Shown: positions 54,310 through 63,690, counted from the stretch's first letter. The stretch is 64,000 nt of DNA from Xanthomonas sp. AM6 (GCF_025665335.1 NZ_CP106869.1:443001-507000); one strand, 5' to 3'. Notes: generated by a model not told the origin, from the letters alone. A program made the numbers and translations.

Positions 54310-54349
54310 GGATTGTAACGGAGCGCACGCGTAGCAGGCGTTACAATCC
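54310..54349. promoter_or_regulatory. Perfect 11-bp inverted repeat between speE and speA
   Basis: GGATTGTAACG (54310-54320) and CGTTACAATCC (54339-54349) are exact inverse copies with 18 bp between. Each arm contains a TACAAT -10-like hexamer facing outward, toward speA on plus (54342-54347) and speE on minus (54312-54317). It could be a pair of mirror promoters, an operator, or both. Confidence 0.6.
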
Positions 54350-54378
54350 ACGCCCTTTTCCCCCGCCGAGCCGCCACG

Positions 54379-56268
54379 ATGAGCGATTGGTCCCTCGACC
54401 AAGCCCGCAAGACCTATTCGATCCCGCACTGGGCCGATGGGTATTTCGACGTGGATGCGGCCGGCCGGGTGGTCGTGCGCCCGCAGGGCGCCGACGGCGT
54501 GGCGATCGCGCTGCCGGAAGTGGTGGACGCTGCGCGCGCGGCCGGCGCCAAGCTGCCGATGCTGGTGCGCTTCCCGGACATCCTCGGCGAGCGCCTGGGC
54601 AAGCTGCAGGCCGCCTTCGCCCAGGCCCAGGCCGACTGGGACTACGCCGGCGGCTACACCGCGGTGTACCCGATCAAGGTCAACCAGCACCGCGGCGTGG
54701 CCGGCACCCTGGCCAGCCACCAGGGCGAGGGCTTCGGCCTGGAAGCGGGCAGCAAGCCGGAACTGATGGCGGTGCTGGCGCTGTCGCGGCCGGGCGGGCT
54801 GATCGTCTGCAACGGCTACAAGGACCGCGAGTACATCCGCCTGGCGCTGATCGGGCGCAAGCTGGGGCTGCAGACCTTCATCGTCATCGAGAAACCGTCC
54901 GAGCTGGGCTTGGTGATCGAGGAAGCCAAGGCGCTGGGGGTCAGGCCCGGCCTGGGCGTGCGCATGCGCCTGGCCTCGCTGGGCGCGGGCAAGTGGCAGA
55001 ACAGCGGCGGCGACAAGGCCAAGTTCGGGCTGTCGCCGCGGCAGGTGCTGGACCTGTGGAAGACGCTGCGCGACACCGAGTACGCCGAGTCGCTGAACCT
55101 GCTGCACTTCCACATGGGCTCGCAGATCTCCAACGTGCGCGACATCGCCAACGGCATGCGCGAGGCCACGCGCTATTTCGTCGAGCTGTCCAAGCTGGGC
55201 GCGAAGATCAGCCACGTCGACGTCGGCGGCGGCCTGGGCATCGACTACGAGGGCACCCGCTCGCGCAGCTACTGCTCGATCAACTACGGCCTGCATTCCT
55301 ACGCCAGCAACATCGTGCAGCCGCTGGCCGAGGCCTGCGAGCAGTACGGCCTGGCGCCGCCGCGCATCGTCACCGAGTGCGGCCGCGCGATGACCGCGCA
55401 CCATGCGGTGCTGATCGCCAACGTCTCGGAAGTGGAGCAGGCGCCGGAAGGGCGCGTGCCCGACGCGCACGCCGACGAGCCGGCGGCGATCCGCCACCTG
55501 CGCGAGATCCACGACGAACTGGACGTGCGCCCGGCGGTGGAGCTGTTCCAGGAAGCGCAGCATTTCCATGCCGAAGGCCTGTCCAGCTACGCGCTGGGCC
55601 AGATCGACCTGCCGCAGCGCGCGCGCATCGACGACCTGTTCTACGCGATCGCCCACGCCGTGCGGCAGCGCCTGAGCAGCGAGGAGAAGAGCCACCGCCC
55701 GGTGCTGGACGAGCTCAACGAGCGGCTGGTGGACAAGTACTTCGTCAACTTCAGCGTGTTCGAATCGATCCCCGACGTGTGGGCGATCGACCAGGTGTTC
55801 CCGATCGTGCCGATCGAGCGCCTGAACGAGGCGCCGGCGCGGCGCGGCGTGATCTGCGACATGACCTGCGATTCGGACGGCATGGTCAAGACCTACGTCG
55901 AGAACGAGAGCCTGGACAGCTCGCTGCCGCTGCACGAACTGCGCGCCGGCGAGAGCTACCGGATTGGCTTCTTCCTGGTCGGCGCCTACCAGGAGATCCT
56001 CGGCGACATCCACAACCTGTTCGGCGACACCGACGCGATCGAGGTCAGCGCCGACGGCGACGGCTACCGCATCGCCCAGCAGCGCCGCGGCGACACCACC
56101 GACGTGATGCTGGACTACGTCGGCTACCGCCTGGACGACCTGCGCGCCAGCTATGCCGAGCGCGTGGCCGCCGCGCAGCTGCCGGCCGACCAGGCGCAGG
56201 CCTTGTCGGCGGCGCTGGAAGCGGGACTGACCGGCTACACCTATCTGTCGGACGAGCCGCTGGGCTGA
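54379..56268 (+). CDS. speA: Biosynthetic arginine decarboxylase SpeA
   Basis: This encodes 629 residues, the normal size, from ATG 54379. A fold-type III PLP enzyme: Lys100 in YPIKVNQHRGV is the cofactor lysine; HMGSQISNVRDIANGMRE and VDVGGGLGIDYEGTRS bind cofactor; VICDMTCDSDGMVKTYV is in the C-terminal beta domain. It converts arginine to agmatine for polyamine synthesis. Confidence 0.97.
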   Translation: MSDWSLDQARKTYSIPHWADGYFDVDAAGRVVVRPQGADGVAIALPEVVDAARAAGAKLPMLVRFPDILGERLGKLQAAFAQAQADWDYAGGYTAVYPIKVNQHRGVAGTLASHQGEGFGLEAGSKPELMAVLALSRPGGLIVCNGYKDREYIRLALIGRKLGLQTFIVIEKPSELGLVIEEAKALGVRPGLGVRMRLASLGAGKWQNSGGDKAKFGLSPRQVLDLWKTLRDTEYAESLNLLHFHMGSQISNVRDIANGMREATRYFVELSKLGAKISHVDVGGGLGIDYEGTRSRSYCSINYGLHSYASNIVQPLAEACEQYGLAPPRIVTECGRAMTAHHAVLIANVSEVEQAPEGRVPDAHADEPAAIRHLREIHDELDVRPAVELFQEAQHFHAEGLSSYALGQIDLPQRARIDDLFYAIAHAVRQRLSSEEKSHRPVLDELNERLVDKYFVNFSVFESIPDVWAIDQVFPIVPIERLNEAPARRGVICDMTCDSDGMVKTYVENESLDSSLPLHELRAGESYRIGFFLVGAYQEILGDIHNLFGDTDAIEVSADGDGYRIAQQRRGDTTDVMLDYVGYRLDDLRASYAERVAAAQLPADQAQALSAALEAGLTGYTYLSDEPLG

Positions 56269-56572
56269 GCGGCGATGTGCGTTCCCTCGCCGCTGGGCGA
56301 GGCGAGCGCCGATGTGGCGAGGTGCCGCGCCGCGTGGTCCGCATGCATGCGTGAACGCAGCGGAACGACCAAGTCAGCCGCGCGCGTGGCGCTTCGGGCC
56401 TTCTCATCGCGGCGCGCCCATCCTCGCCATCTCGTGACTGCGAGCCGCAGCTGCAGCCCGCCAGGCCGTTGCCATGATCCCGACCGATGCCGGCCGACGA
56501 CGCGTCGCCGCCGATGGACGGGCATCGGCACCCGCCCGTAAGCTGGGCGCCCTTCCACCACCCCGCGGCGCG
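56269..56572. other. Spacer between speA and the acyltransferase gene
   Basis: I see no gene or clear terminator in these 304 bases. A weak GC hairpin lies at about 56285-56305. Confidence 0.4.
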
Positions 56573-57691
56573 ATGCGCTACCCCGGCCTGGACCTGTTGC
56601 GCGCGCTGGCCATCGCCTGGGTGATGCTGTTCCACTCGTTCGTGGTCGGCGGACTGGGGCCGGACTGGGCCTGGCTGTCGCGCTATGGCTGGATGGGTGT
56701 GGACCTGTTCTTCGTGCTCAGCGGCTTCCTGATCGGCGGCCAGGTGCTGGCACCGCTGGCCCGCGGCGAACCGCTGCGCTATGGCGACTTCTACCTGCGC
56801 CGCGCGTTCCGCATCCTGCCGGCCTTTGCCGTGGTGCTGGCGCTGTACCTGGCCTGGCCCGGCTTCCGCGAAGCGCCGGGCATCGCGCCGTGGTGGATGT
56901 TCGCCAGCTTCACCTTGAACCTGGGCATCGACTACGCCAGCCAGCAGGCGTTCTCGCATGCCTGGTCGCTGTGCGTGGAGGAGCATTTCTACCTGGTGTT
57001 CCCGCTGCTGGCGGCGCTGTCGATGCGGCGGCCGTCGGCGCCGCGTTTCATGGCGCTGTGCGTCGCCGTGGTGCTGGCCGGCATCGCGCTGCGCACGGCG
57101 ACCTGGCTGCACGACAGCGCGCTGGACGGCGTCGGCGGCGGGCTGCAGCGCAACTGGTTCATCGAAGACATCTACTACCCGACCTGGAACCGGCTCGACG
57201 GGTTGCTGGCGGGGGTGGCGCTGGCCGTGCTCAAGGTGTTCCGGCCGCAGCGCTGGCAGTGGCTGCAGCGCCACGCGAACGCGCTGGCGCTGGCCGGGCT
57301 GGCGGTGTGCGCGCTGGCGCTGTGGCTGTTCCGTGAACGCACCGGCCTGCCCGGCAACGCGATCGGCTGGCCGTTGCTGTCGCTGGGACTGGCGTTGCTG
57401 GTCTGTGCCGGCGCCTCGCTGCACGGCGTGCTCGGGCGGCGCGCGGTGCCCGGCGCCGCCTGGCTGGCAGCGATCTCCTACAGCCTGTACCTGACCCACA
57501 AGGCCGTGTTCCATCTCGCCCAGAGTTGGTTTGGCGCTGCGCTCGACGGGCGCGGGCTGCTCGCGTTCGCAACCTATGCGGGCATGGCGCTGCTGGCCGC
57601 CGCGTTGCTGCACTACGCGGTGGAGCGGCCGTTCCTGCGGCTGCGCGAGCGCCTGCGGCGCAAGCCCGTCGGGATGCCGGTGGCCGCCTAG
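56573..57691 (+). CDS. Acyltransferase family 3 (OafA/YrhL-type) membrane protein
   Basis: This encodes 372 residues from ATG 56573; an in-frame ATG at 56474 would add a non-conserved, charged stretch. It has about ten membrane helices. Family motifs are RYPGLDLLRALAIAWVMLFH with its conserved His, GVDLFFVLSGFLIGG, RRAFRILPAF, AWSLCVEEHFYLVFPLL and SYSLYLTHKAVFH. Such enzymes O-acylate cell-surface sugars. The target glycan is unknown. Confidence 0.93.
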   Translation: MRYPGLDLLRALAIAWVMLFHSFVVGGLGPDWAWLSRYGWMGVDLFFVLSGFLIGGQVLAPLARGEPLRYGDFYLRRAFRILPAFAVVLALYLAWPGFREAPGIAPWWMFASFTLNLGIDYASQQAFSHAWSLCVEEHFYLVFPLLAALSMRRPSAPRFMALCVAVVLAGIALRTATWLHDSALDGVGGGLQRNWFIEDIYYPTWNRLDGLLAGVALAVLKVFRPQRWQWLQRHANALALAGLAVCALALWLFRERTGLPGNAIGWPLLSLGLALLVCAGASLHGVLGRRAVPGAAWLAAISYSLYLTHKAVFHLAQSWFGAALDGRGLLAFATYAGMALLAAALLHYAVERPFLRLRERLRRKPVGMPVAA

Positions 57692-57768
57692 GTCGCAGGT
57701 CGGGCGCATCGACCCGGAACCAAGGCGCGGCGCTGCCGGTCCTGCGCCGTATTGCGAGCCGCGCGGCC

Positions 57769-58677
57769 TTACTCCGGATCGGCGTGGGCCATGCGCGCCT
57801 CGTGCAGGCGCTGCTGCAGGATCTCCGCCAGGCGCGCCACCGCCGGCGCCGGCTCTGCGTCGGCGCGGTGCAGGTTCAAGCCCAGCGCCGGCAACGTCGG
57901 CAGGCCGCCGGCACCCGGCGGCAGCAGCGCGAGCCGTTCGGGAAGGCCGGCCGGCGTGCGCAGGGTCAGGCCCAGGCCGGCGCGGACCGCGGCCCAGACG
58001 CCGCCCAGGCTCGCGCTGGTGAAGGCGATGCGCCACGGGATGCCGGCCCGGTCCAGTGCCGTGGTCGCCGCGGTGCGCAGCAGGCATGGCGCGTCCAGCA
58101 TCACCAGCGGCAACGGCGCATCGCCGCGCCAGCCGGCCGGATCCGGTGGCGCGGCGTCGGCCGCGGCGATCCAGCGCATCGGCCAGGCCGCCTGGGGCTG
58201 GCGATGCGCCGTCGCCGTGCCCGCGTCCCAGACCAGCGCCAGGTCCAGCCGGCCGGTTTCGATCCCGCCCAACAGCTCCCGGTGGCGCGCGATGCGCGCT
58301 TCGATGCGCACCTTGGGGTGGGCGCGGGCGAAGCGTCCCAGTACGTCGGGCAGCATGTGCTCGCCGAAATCCTCCTGCAGCCCCAGCCGCACCCAGCCTT
58401 GCAGGGCGGGGCCGTGCAGCGCGCCGGCGGCCTCGTCGTTGAGCTCCAGCAGGCGCCGCGCGTAGGCCAGCAACACCTCGCCGGCCTCGGTCAGCGCCAG
58501 CCCGCGGCCACTGCGGCGCAGCAGCGCCTGGCCGGCCTGCTCCTCCAGCTTCTTCAGTTGCGCGCTGATCGCGGACGTGGAGCGTCCCTGCCGGTCCGCG
58601 GCCTTGGCGAAGCTGCCCAATTCGATGCCGGCGACGAAGCTGCGCAGCGCATCGAGATCGAAGGTGACGCGGCGCAT
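57769..58677 (-). CDS. LysR family transcriptional regulator
   Basis: This encodes 302 residues. The N-terminal winged helix-turn-helix covers about 4-62 (LDALRSFVAGIELGSFAKAA, STSAISAQLKKLEEQAGQAL). The effector-binding domain follows (WVRLGLQEDFGEHMLPDVLG). It is divergent from the CMD-tautomerase-DUF4865 genes, with 108 bp between, and probably controls them. Confidence 0.94.
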   Translation of the reverse strand: MRRVTFDLDALRSFVAGIELGSFAKAADRQGRSTSAISAQLKKLEEQAGQALLRRSGRGLALTEAGEVLLAYARRLLELNDEAAGALHGPALQGWVRLGLQEDFGEHMLPDVLGRFARAHPKVRIEARIARHRELLGGIETGRLDLALVWDAGTATAHRQPQAAWPMRWIAAADAAPPDPAGWRGDAPLPLVMLDAPCLLRTAATTALDRAGIPWRIAFTSASLGGVWAAVRAGLGLTLRTPAGLPERLALLPPGAGGLPTLPALGLNLHRADAEPAPAVARLAEILQQRLHEARMAHADPE

Positions 58678-58702
58678 GGGGATAGTCCTGTTTTATCGAA
58701 CG

Positions 58703-58732
58703 TTGACTGCTGAATTTCCCGATTTTCAGGAT
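58703..58732 (+). promoter_or_regulatory. Promoter and candidate LysR site of the CMD operon
   Basis: TTGACT (58703-58708) is a good -35; CAGGAT (58727-58732) is a weak -10 at 18 bp. CTGAA (58710-58714) and TTCAG (58725-58729), 10 bases apart, make a palindrome that fits a LysR-type site. Confidence 0.4.
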
Positions 58733-58785
58733 CATCTTCCGTCGCTACGGTGTGCGCAGTCAATCCGACGACGCACGAGGCGCCC

Positions 58786-59100
58786 ATGTCCGACCTACCC
58801 ACCTCCAACGAGGCCCTGTTCGGCGACGTCGCGCCGAAATTCGCGCAGCTGACCGACGAGGTGTTGTTCGCCGACCTGTGGCAGCGCCCTGCGCTGTCGC
58901 CCCGCGAGCGCAGCCTGGTCACCGTGGCGGCGCTGGTCGCGCTGTACCGGCCGCAACAGTTGCCGTTCCACCTGCGCCGCGCGCTGGACAACGGCCTGCG
59001 CCGCGACGAACTGGCCGAAGCGATCACCCATCTGGCGTTCTACGCCGGCTGCCCATGCGCCGCCTCGGCGCTGCCGCTGCTGCGCGCGGCGGCCGCCTGA
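58786..59100 (+). CDS. Carboxymuconolactone decarboxylase family protein
   Basis: This encodes 104 residues from ATG 58786 (GAGG upstream). The CMD/AhpD-like core is visible: LSPRERSLVTVAALVALYRP, then LPFHLRRALDNGLRRDELAE and AITHLAFYAGCPCAASAL, with a CxC near the end. Members act as decarboxylases or peroxide-reducing enzymes. First of three tightly spaced genes. Confidence 0.9.
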   Translation: MSDLPTSNEALFGDVAPKFAQLTDEVLFADLWQRPALSPRERSLVTVAALVALYRPQQLPFHLRRALDNGLRRDELAEAITHLAFYAGCPCAASALPLLRAAAA

Positions 59101-59122
59101 TTTCCCGAACCGGAGACATCCC

Positions 59123-59518
59123 ATGCCCTACGCCCGCATCTCGCTGCATCGCGGCGCTACCCCCGACTATCTGCGTGCCCTGTCCGCCGGCGTCTACCAG
59201 GCCATGCACGAGGCGTTCGAGGTGCCCGCAGGCGATTGCTTCCAGGTCATCCACCAGCACGATCCGGGAGAACTGGTGTTCGACCGCCACTACCTGGGTG
59301 GGCCGCGCTCGGACGCTTTCGTGCTGATCGCCATCACCGCCGGACGCGAACGCAGCGAGGCCTGCAAGCGCGCGTTCTACCGGCGGCTGGTGGAGTTGCT
59401 GGCGATCGCGCCGGGCATCGCGCCGGAGGACGTGATGGTGAACATCGTCACCACCGCGGCGCAGGACTGGTCCTTCGGCGGAGGTCGCGCCGGCATCACG
59501 GCGGAGGCGGGTACATGA
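59123..59518 (+). CDS. Tautomerase family protein
   Basis: This encodes 131 residues. Pro2, exposed after Met removal (MPYARISL), is the catalytic base of the 4-oxalocrotonate tautomerase superfamily. VPAGDCFQVIHQHDPGELVF and MVNIVTTAAQDWSFGGG are typical of the longer type found with DUF4865. Its stop overlaps the next start. Confidence 0.92.
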   Translation: MPYARISLHRGATPDYLRALSAGVYQAMHEAFEVPAGDCFQVIHQHDPGELVFDRHYLGGPRSDAFVLIAITAGRERSEACKRAFYRRLVELLAIAPGIAPEDVMVNIVTTAAQDWSFGGGRAGITAEAGT

Positions 59519-60084
59519 TCGCCATGCAGTACAGCATCGCGCTGCCGGCCGATTACGACATGGCCATCATCCAGCGCCGCATCGCCGACAAGGGACCGCT
59601 GCTGGACGACCTGCCGGGACTGGTGTTCAAGGCCTACCTCAGCGCCGACCGCCGCGATCGCGCGCTGTCCAGCCACGCCAACCTGTACGCGCCGTTCTAC
59701 CTGTGGCGCGATGCCGAGGCGATGCGCGACTTCCTCGCTGGCGCCGCTTTCCGTGCGCTGGCCGAGTCCTTCGGACGGCCTGCGGTGCAACTGTGGACGG
59801 TGTGCGATGCGAATCTGGCCGCGAACCTGCGCACCGCCCGCTACGCCCGCCGCGAGATCGTCGGGATGCCCGAGGCCATCGCGCTGGAAACGTTGGGCGA
59901 GCGCGAGGCCGAGCGGGCGCGGGACGATCTGGCCGCAGGTGCGCTGGCCACGGTGAGCGCCTACGAGCCGCACGGCTGGCATCTGCTGCGCCTGCGGCTC
60001 TGGCGCGATCCGCCGCCGCCGTCGCCCGACGACGGCCAGGCCTATGCCGTGGGCCACATGTCCGCGCCGACACATCGCGGTTGA
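59515..60084 (+). CDS. DUF4865 family protein
   Basis: This encodes 189 residues from an ATG overlapping the tautomerase stop (ATGA). MQYSIALPADYDMAIIQRRI, LPGLVFKAYLSADRRDRALS and YAPFYLWRDAEAMRDFL are typical of DUF4865, a family with a dimeric alpha-beta-barrel-like look that regularly sits with tautomerase and CMD genes. Function unknown. Confidence 0.9.
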   Translation: MIAMQYSIALPADYDMAIIQRRIADKGPLLDDLPGLVFKAYLSADRRDRALSSHANLYAPFYLWRDAEAMRDFLAGAAFRALAESFGRPAVQLWTVCDANLAANLRTARYARREIVGMPEAIALETLGEREAERARDDLAAGALATVSAYEPHGWHLLRLRLWRDPPPPSPDDGQAYAVGHMSAPTHRG

Positions 60085-60118
60085 GGACGGCGACGCCCGC
60101 TTCGCGGTTTTGCTTTTA

Positions 60119-60152
60119 CCATTCCCGATTCCCCACTCCCCATTCCCGGCCC
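60119..60152. repeat. C-rich array just before the SDR start
   Basis: Four CCCATT/CCCGATT-type units on the plus strand run up to 5 bases before the SDR start codon, so that gene has no ordinary ribosome binding site. Confidence 0.7.
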
Positions 60153-60156
60153 CCCA

Positions 60157-60912
60157 ATGACCCAAACCGCCCTGATCACCGGCGCCACCTCCGGTTTCGG
60201 CGCCGCCGCCGTACGCCGCTTCGTCGCTGCCGGCTGGCGCGTGATCGCCACCGGCCGCCGCGCCGAACGGCTGCAGCCGCTGCTGGCCGAGTTCGGCGCC
60301 GAACGCGTGCACGTGGCCGCGTTCGACATCCGCGACGAAGCCGCGCTCGACGCGATGCTGGCCGAGCTGCCCGACGCGTTCCGCGGCATCGACCTGCTGG
60401 TCAACAACGCCGGCCTGGCGCAGGGCACCGCGCCGGCGCAGGCGGCGCTGCTGGACGACTGGCGCACGATGATCGACACCAACATCACCGCGCTGGTGAC
60501 CCTGACCCACCGCCTGCTGCCGACGCTGATCCAGCGCCGCGGCGCGATCATCAACATCAGTTCGGTGGCCGCGCTGTACCCGTACCCGGGCGGCAATGCC
60601 TACGGCGGCACCAAGGCCTTCGTCAGCCAGTTCTCGCTGGGTCTGCGCTCGGACCTACACGGCACCGGCGTGCGCGTGACCGCGATCGAGCCGGGCATGG
60701 CCGAGACCGAGTTCACCCTGGTCCGCACCCACGGCGACCAGAGCGCGTCGGACAAGCTCTACCAGGGCGCGCAGCCGATGACCGCCGAGGACATCGCCGA
60801 GCAGATCTTCTGGGTCGCCACGCTGCCGCCGCACCTGAACGTCAATCGGCTGGAAATCATGCCGGTGACGCAGTCCTTCGCTGGCTTCCAGGTTGCTAGG
60901 GGCCGGGATTAG
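60157..60912 (+). CDS. SDR family oxidoreductase (YdfG-like)
   Basis: This encodes 251 residues. The classical SDR pattern is intact: TGATSGFGAA, NNAGLAQGT, INISSVAALYPYPGGNAYGG with YxxxK (YGGTK). The C-terminus (VNRLEIMPVTQSF) and length fit YdfG-type 3-hydroxy acid dehydrogenases, NADP-dependent and specific for L-serine or 3-hydroxypropionate in E. coli. The stop codon TAG lies in a G-rich array, which encodes the last few residues. No Shine-Dalgarno sequence is visible upstream. Confidence 0.9.
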   Translation: MTQTALITGATSGFGAAAVRRFVAAGWRVIATGRRAERLQPLLAEFGAERVHVAAFDIRDEAALDAMLAELPDAFRGIDLLVNNAGLAQGTAPAQAALLDDWRTMIDTNITALVTLTHRLLPTLIQRRGAIINISSVAALYPYPGGNAYGGTKAFVSQFSLGLRSDLHGTGVRVTAIEPGMAETEFTLVRTHGDQSASDKLYQGAQPMTAEDIAEQIFWVATLPPHLNVNRLEIMPVTQSFAGFQVARGRD

Positions 60913-61113
60913 GGATTGGGGATCAGGGATTAGGAAAAAGCGAAAGCGGACGCCGATGCGTTGCGCCCGCTGACAGTCGTCGCAGCCAGGCGGCATCGGC
61001 TGCGCTCGCCACCGGCGAGGCAATTCAACGAATGTCGTAAGCCAACCGGCCGCAAGGAATGCGGGAGACGTCGCTTCTCCCCATTCCCCATTCCCGATTC
61101 GCCACTCCCAGCC
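60903..61113. repeat. Facing G-rich arrays between SDR and SPOR genes
   Basis: The left array (60903-60933, GGGATT units on plus) overlaps the SDR stop. The right array (about 61077-61113, CCCATT/CCCGATT units on plus) abuts the SPOR stop. About 145 bases lie between, with no gene. Confidence 0.7.
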
Positions 61114-61950
61114 TCACTGCGCCTTGATCGCGATCGCCGGCAGTCCGCTGCCGGTCAGCTTCTGCTTGGCCTCGGCCAGCTCGCTGGCGGTGCCGTACGG
61201 GCCCATGCGCACGCGGTAGACAGTCTTGCCGCTGATCTGCGCCGACTCCACGCGCGCCGACAGGCCCAGCATCGCCAGCTTGGCCTTGGTCGATTCGGCG
61301 TCGCCGGAGGCGCCGAACGAGCCGGCCTGCAGGATGTAGCGGGTGTTGTCCGGCGCAGCGGCGACGGCGGCCGCTGCAGGTGCAGGTGCCGCGGCGGCCG
61401 CGGCCGGCTTGGCCGCCGAGGCCGCCGTGGTGGCCGGCGCGCCGGTTGCTGCGGTTTCCGGCAGCGGGGTCGGATTGGCCAGCGCCGCCGTGCCCGCCGG
61501 CGCAGTGGCGGTGGCCGGGGTCGCCGTCGCCGTCGCGGCGGCGGCCGCCTGCGGCGCGCGCGCCTGGCGGTTGGCCTCGGCGCGTGCGCTGGCGGCCAGT
61601 TCGGCGTCGGACATCTGCACTTCCTTGCCGGGCAGCAGGGTGTAGAAGTCGTATTGGGTCTGCGCGTCCTTCTTGGCGTCGGGCTTGGTGCTGCCGGCCG
61701 CCGTCGCCGCCGGCCTGGGCAGTTCCGGTGCCGCGTCCACGTCGGCGTCGGCCACCGGGGCCGGCTGCGCGTCGGGGTTGGCGCGCGGGCCGCCGACGCG
61801 CAGGAAGCCGTCGCCGTCCTTCTTGAACAGGCCCGGCGCCGCCAGGAACACCACTGCCGCGATCGCCACGCCGGCGATCAGCCACACCCATCCGGGCGTG
61901 CCGTTGCCGCTGTTGCGTCGCGCCTGCGTCTTACCGCGTCGTGCTGCCAT
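61114..61950 (-). CDS. SPOR domain membrane protein
   Basis: This encodes 278 residues. A basic cytoplasmic start (MAARRGKTQARRNSGNG) precedes one membrane helix at about 20-42 (VWLIAGVAIAAVVFLAAPGL), then an Ala/Pro-rich periplasmic linker, and a SPOR domain at about 203-278 (RYILQAGSFGASGDAESTKA, YRVRMGPYGTASELAEA). SPOR domains bind denuded peptidoglycan at the division site. It lies 15 bases past argS and is probably cotranscribed with it. Confidence 0.92.
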   Translation of the reverse strand: MAARRGKTQARRNSGNGTPGWVWLIAGVAIAAVVFLAAPGLFKKDGDGFLRVGGPRANPDAQPAPVADADVDAAPELPRPAATAAGSTKPDAKKDAQTQYDFYTLLPGKEVQMSDAELAASARAEANRQARAPQAAAAATATATPATATAPAGTAALANPTPLPETAATGAPATTAASAAKPAAAAAAPAPAAAAVAAAPDNTRYILQAGSFGASGDAESTKAKLAMLGLSARVESAQISGKTVYRVRMGPYGTASELAEAKQKLTGSGLPAIAIKAQ

Positions 61951-61965
61951 CTACCGCTTCTCCAC

Positions 61966-63654
61966 TCACATTTTTTCCGGGGCGGAAACGCCCAGGAGGT
62001 TCAGACCATTGGCCAGGACCTGCTGCGCCGCCACCGCCAGGGTCAACTTGGCGTTGCGCTCGCCGGCATCGTCCACCAGCACCGGGGTGCCGTGGTACCA
62101 GGTGTGGAACGCGGTCGCCAGTTCGCGCAGGTATTGCGCGATCAGGTGCGGCTCCAGCACGTGGCCTGCATTCTCCACCACTTCCGGGTAGCGCGAGAGT
62201 TCCAGCATCAGTTCCAGCGAGGTCGCATCGTTCAGCCGGTTCAGCTGGCCCAGGCCGTCGGCCTGGTCGTAGTCCAGCTTCTTCTCCTGCGCCTGGCGCA
62301 GCAGGCTGCACACCCGGGCGTGGGCGTACTGCACGTAGAACACCGGGTTGTCGTTGCTCTGCTGGCGCGCCAGGTCGATATCGAAGGTCAGCTGCGAATC
62401 GGGCTTGCGCGCGATCAGGAACCAGCGCGTGGCGTCGCGGCCGGCTTCCTCGATCAGGTCGCGCAGGGTCAGGTAGCTGCCGGCGCGCTTGGACAGCTTC
62501 ACTTCCTCGCCGCCGCGCATCACCGTGACCATCTGGTGCAGCACGTATTCGGGCCAGCCCTTGGGAATGCCCAGGTCCATCGCCTGCAGGCCGGCGCGCA
62601 CCCGCGCCAGCGAGCCGTGGTGGTCGGCGCCCAGTTCGGTGATCGCGCGCACGTAGCCGCGCTGCCACTTGCTCAGGTGATAGGCCACGTCCGGCACGAA
62701 GTAGGTGTAGCTGCCGTCGGACTTGCGCATCACGCGGTCCTTGTCGTCGCCGAAATCGGTCGATTTCAGCCACAGCGCACCGCCTTCCTCGTAGGTGTGG
62801 CCGGAGGCGACCAGCTTCTGCACCGCCTCCTCGACCTTGCCGTCGCGGTACAGCGAGCTTTCCAGGAAGTAGATGTCGAAATCGACGCCGAACGCGGCCA
62901 GGTCGTGGTTCTGCTCGTTGCGCAGGTAGGCCACGGCGAAGCGGCGGATCGCCTCCAGGTCGCCGGGATCCTTGGCGCCGGTGACCAGGTGGCCTTCCAG
63001 GTCCACCGAATCGCCGGCCAGGTAGGCATTGGCCACGTCCTGGATGTAGTCGCCGCGGTAGCCTTCTTCCGGCCAGTCGGGGCTGTCGGGGGTCTTGCCC
63101 TGCGCGCGCGCCTGCACCGAGCGCGCCAGGTTCTCGATCTGGCCGCCGCCGTCGTTGTAGTAGAACTCGCGCTTGGCGTTCCAGCCGTTGGCCTCGAGCA
63201 GCCGCGCCAGGCAGTCGCCGATCGCCGCGGCGCGGCCATGGCCCACGTGCAGCGGGCCGGTCGGGTTGGCCGAGACGTATTCCACGCCTACGGTGCGGCC
63301 GTTGCCGACCAGGCTGCGGCCGTAATCGTCGCCCTGCTTGATCACCGCCAGCACTTCGCGCTGGTAGGCGCCGGGGCCGAGGTGGAAGTTGATGAAGCCG
63401 GGGCCGGCGATCTCGACCCGGGTCACGTCGTCGCTGGCCGGCAACGCGGCGACCAGCTGCTGCGCCAGCGCGCGCGGGTTGCCGCGCGCGGCCTTGGCCA
63501 GCAGCATCGCGGCGTTGGTGGCGAAGTCGCCGTGCTCGCGGGTCTTGGGCCGTTCGACCACGAAGTCCGGCGGCAAGGTGTCGGCCGGCAGGGTGCCATT
63601 GGCGCGCAAGGCTTCGATGCCTTGACCGATCAGGGCGCGGAGTTGGGATTTCAC
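61966..63654 (-). CDS. argS: Arginyl-tRNA synthetase
   Basis: This encodes 562 residues. A class-I synthetase: the HIGH-type motif is [17 protein letters not shown], and the C-terminal DALR domain reads [20 protein letters not shown] up to YHGTPVL. The N-terminal Arg-S domain ([20 protein letters not shown]) is intact. Confidence 0.97.
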   Translation of the reverse strand: MKSQLRALIGQGIEALRANGTLPADTLPPDFVVERPKTREHGDFATNAAMLLAKAARGNPRALAQQLVAALPASDDVTRVEIAGPGFINFHLGPGAYQREVLAVIKQGDDYGRSLVGNGRTVGVEYVSANPTGPLHVGHGRAAAIGDCLARLLEANGWNAKREFYYNDGGGQIENLARSVQARAQGKTPDSPDWPEEGYRGDYIQDVANAYLAGDSVDLEGHLVTGAKDPGDLEAIRRFAVAYLRNEQNHDLAAFGVDFDIYFLESSLYRDGKVEEAVQKLVASGHTYEEGGALWLKSTDFGDDKDRVMRKSDGSYTYFVPDVAYHLSKWQRGYVRAITELGADHHGSLARVRAGLQAMDLGIPKGWPEYVLHQMVTVMRGGEEVKLSKRAGSYLTLRDLIEEAGRDATRWFLIARKPDSQLTFDIDLARQQSNDNPVFYVQYAHARVCSLLRQAQEKKLDYDQADGLGQLNRLNDATSLELMLELSRYPEVVENAGHVLEPHLIAQYLRELATAFHTWYHGTPVLVDDAGERNAKLTLAVAAQQVLANGLNLLGVSAPEKM

Positions 63655-63684
63655 GTGATCTCTGCTTGAAGCGCGGAACCGGCG

Positions 63685-63690
63685 ATTTTA
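63685..63690 (-). promoter_or_regulatory. Possible -10 element of argS
   Basis: TAAAAT on the minus strand lies 31 bases before the argS start. No clear -35 is seen. A short G-rich array remnant follows at about 63745-63785. Confidence 0.4.

Noticed and set aside
54310-54349. Calling the speE-speA palindrome a BirA site outright
   Set aside because: The spacing matches, but the bases next to the core differ from the BirA consensus and polyamine genes are not known BirA targets; it is kept as an open observation.
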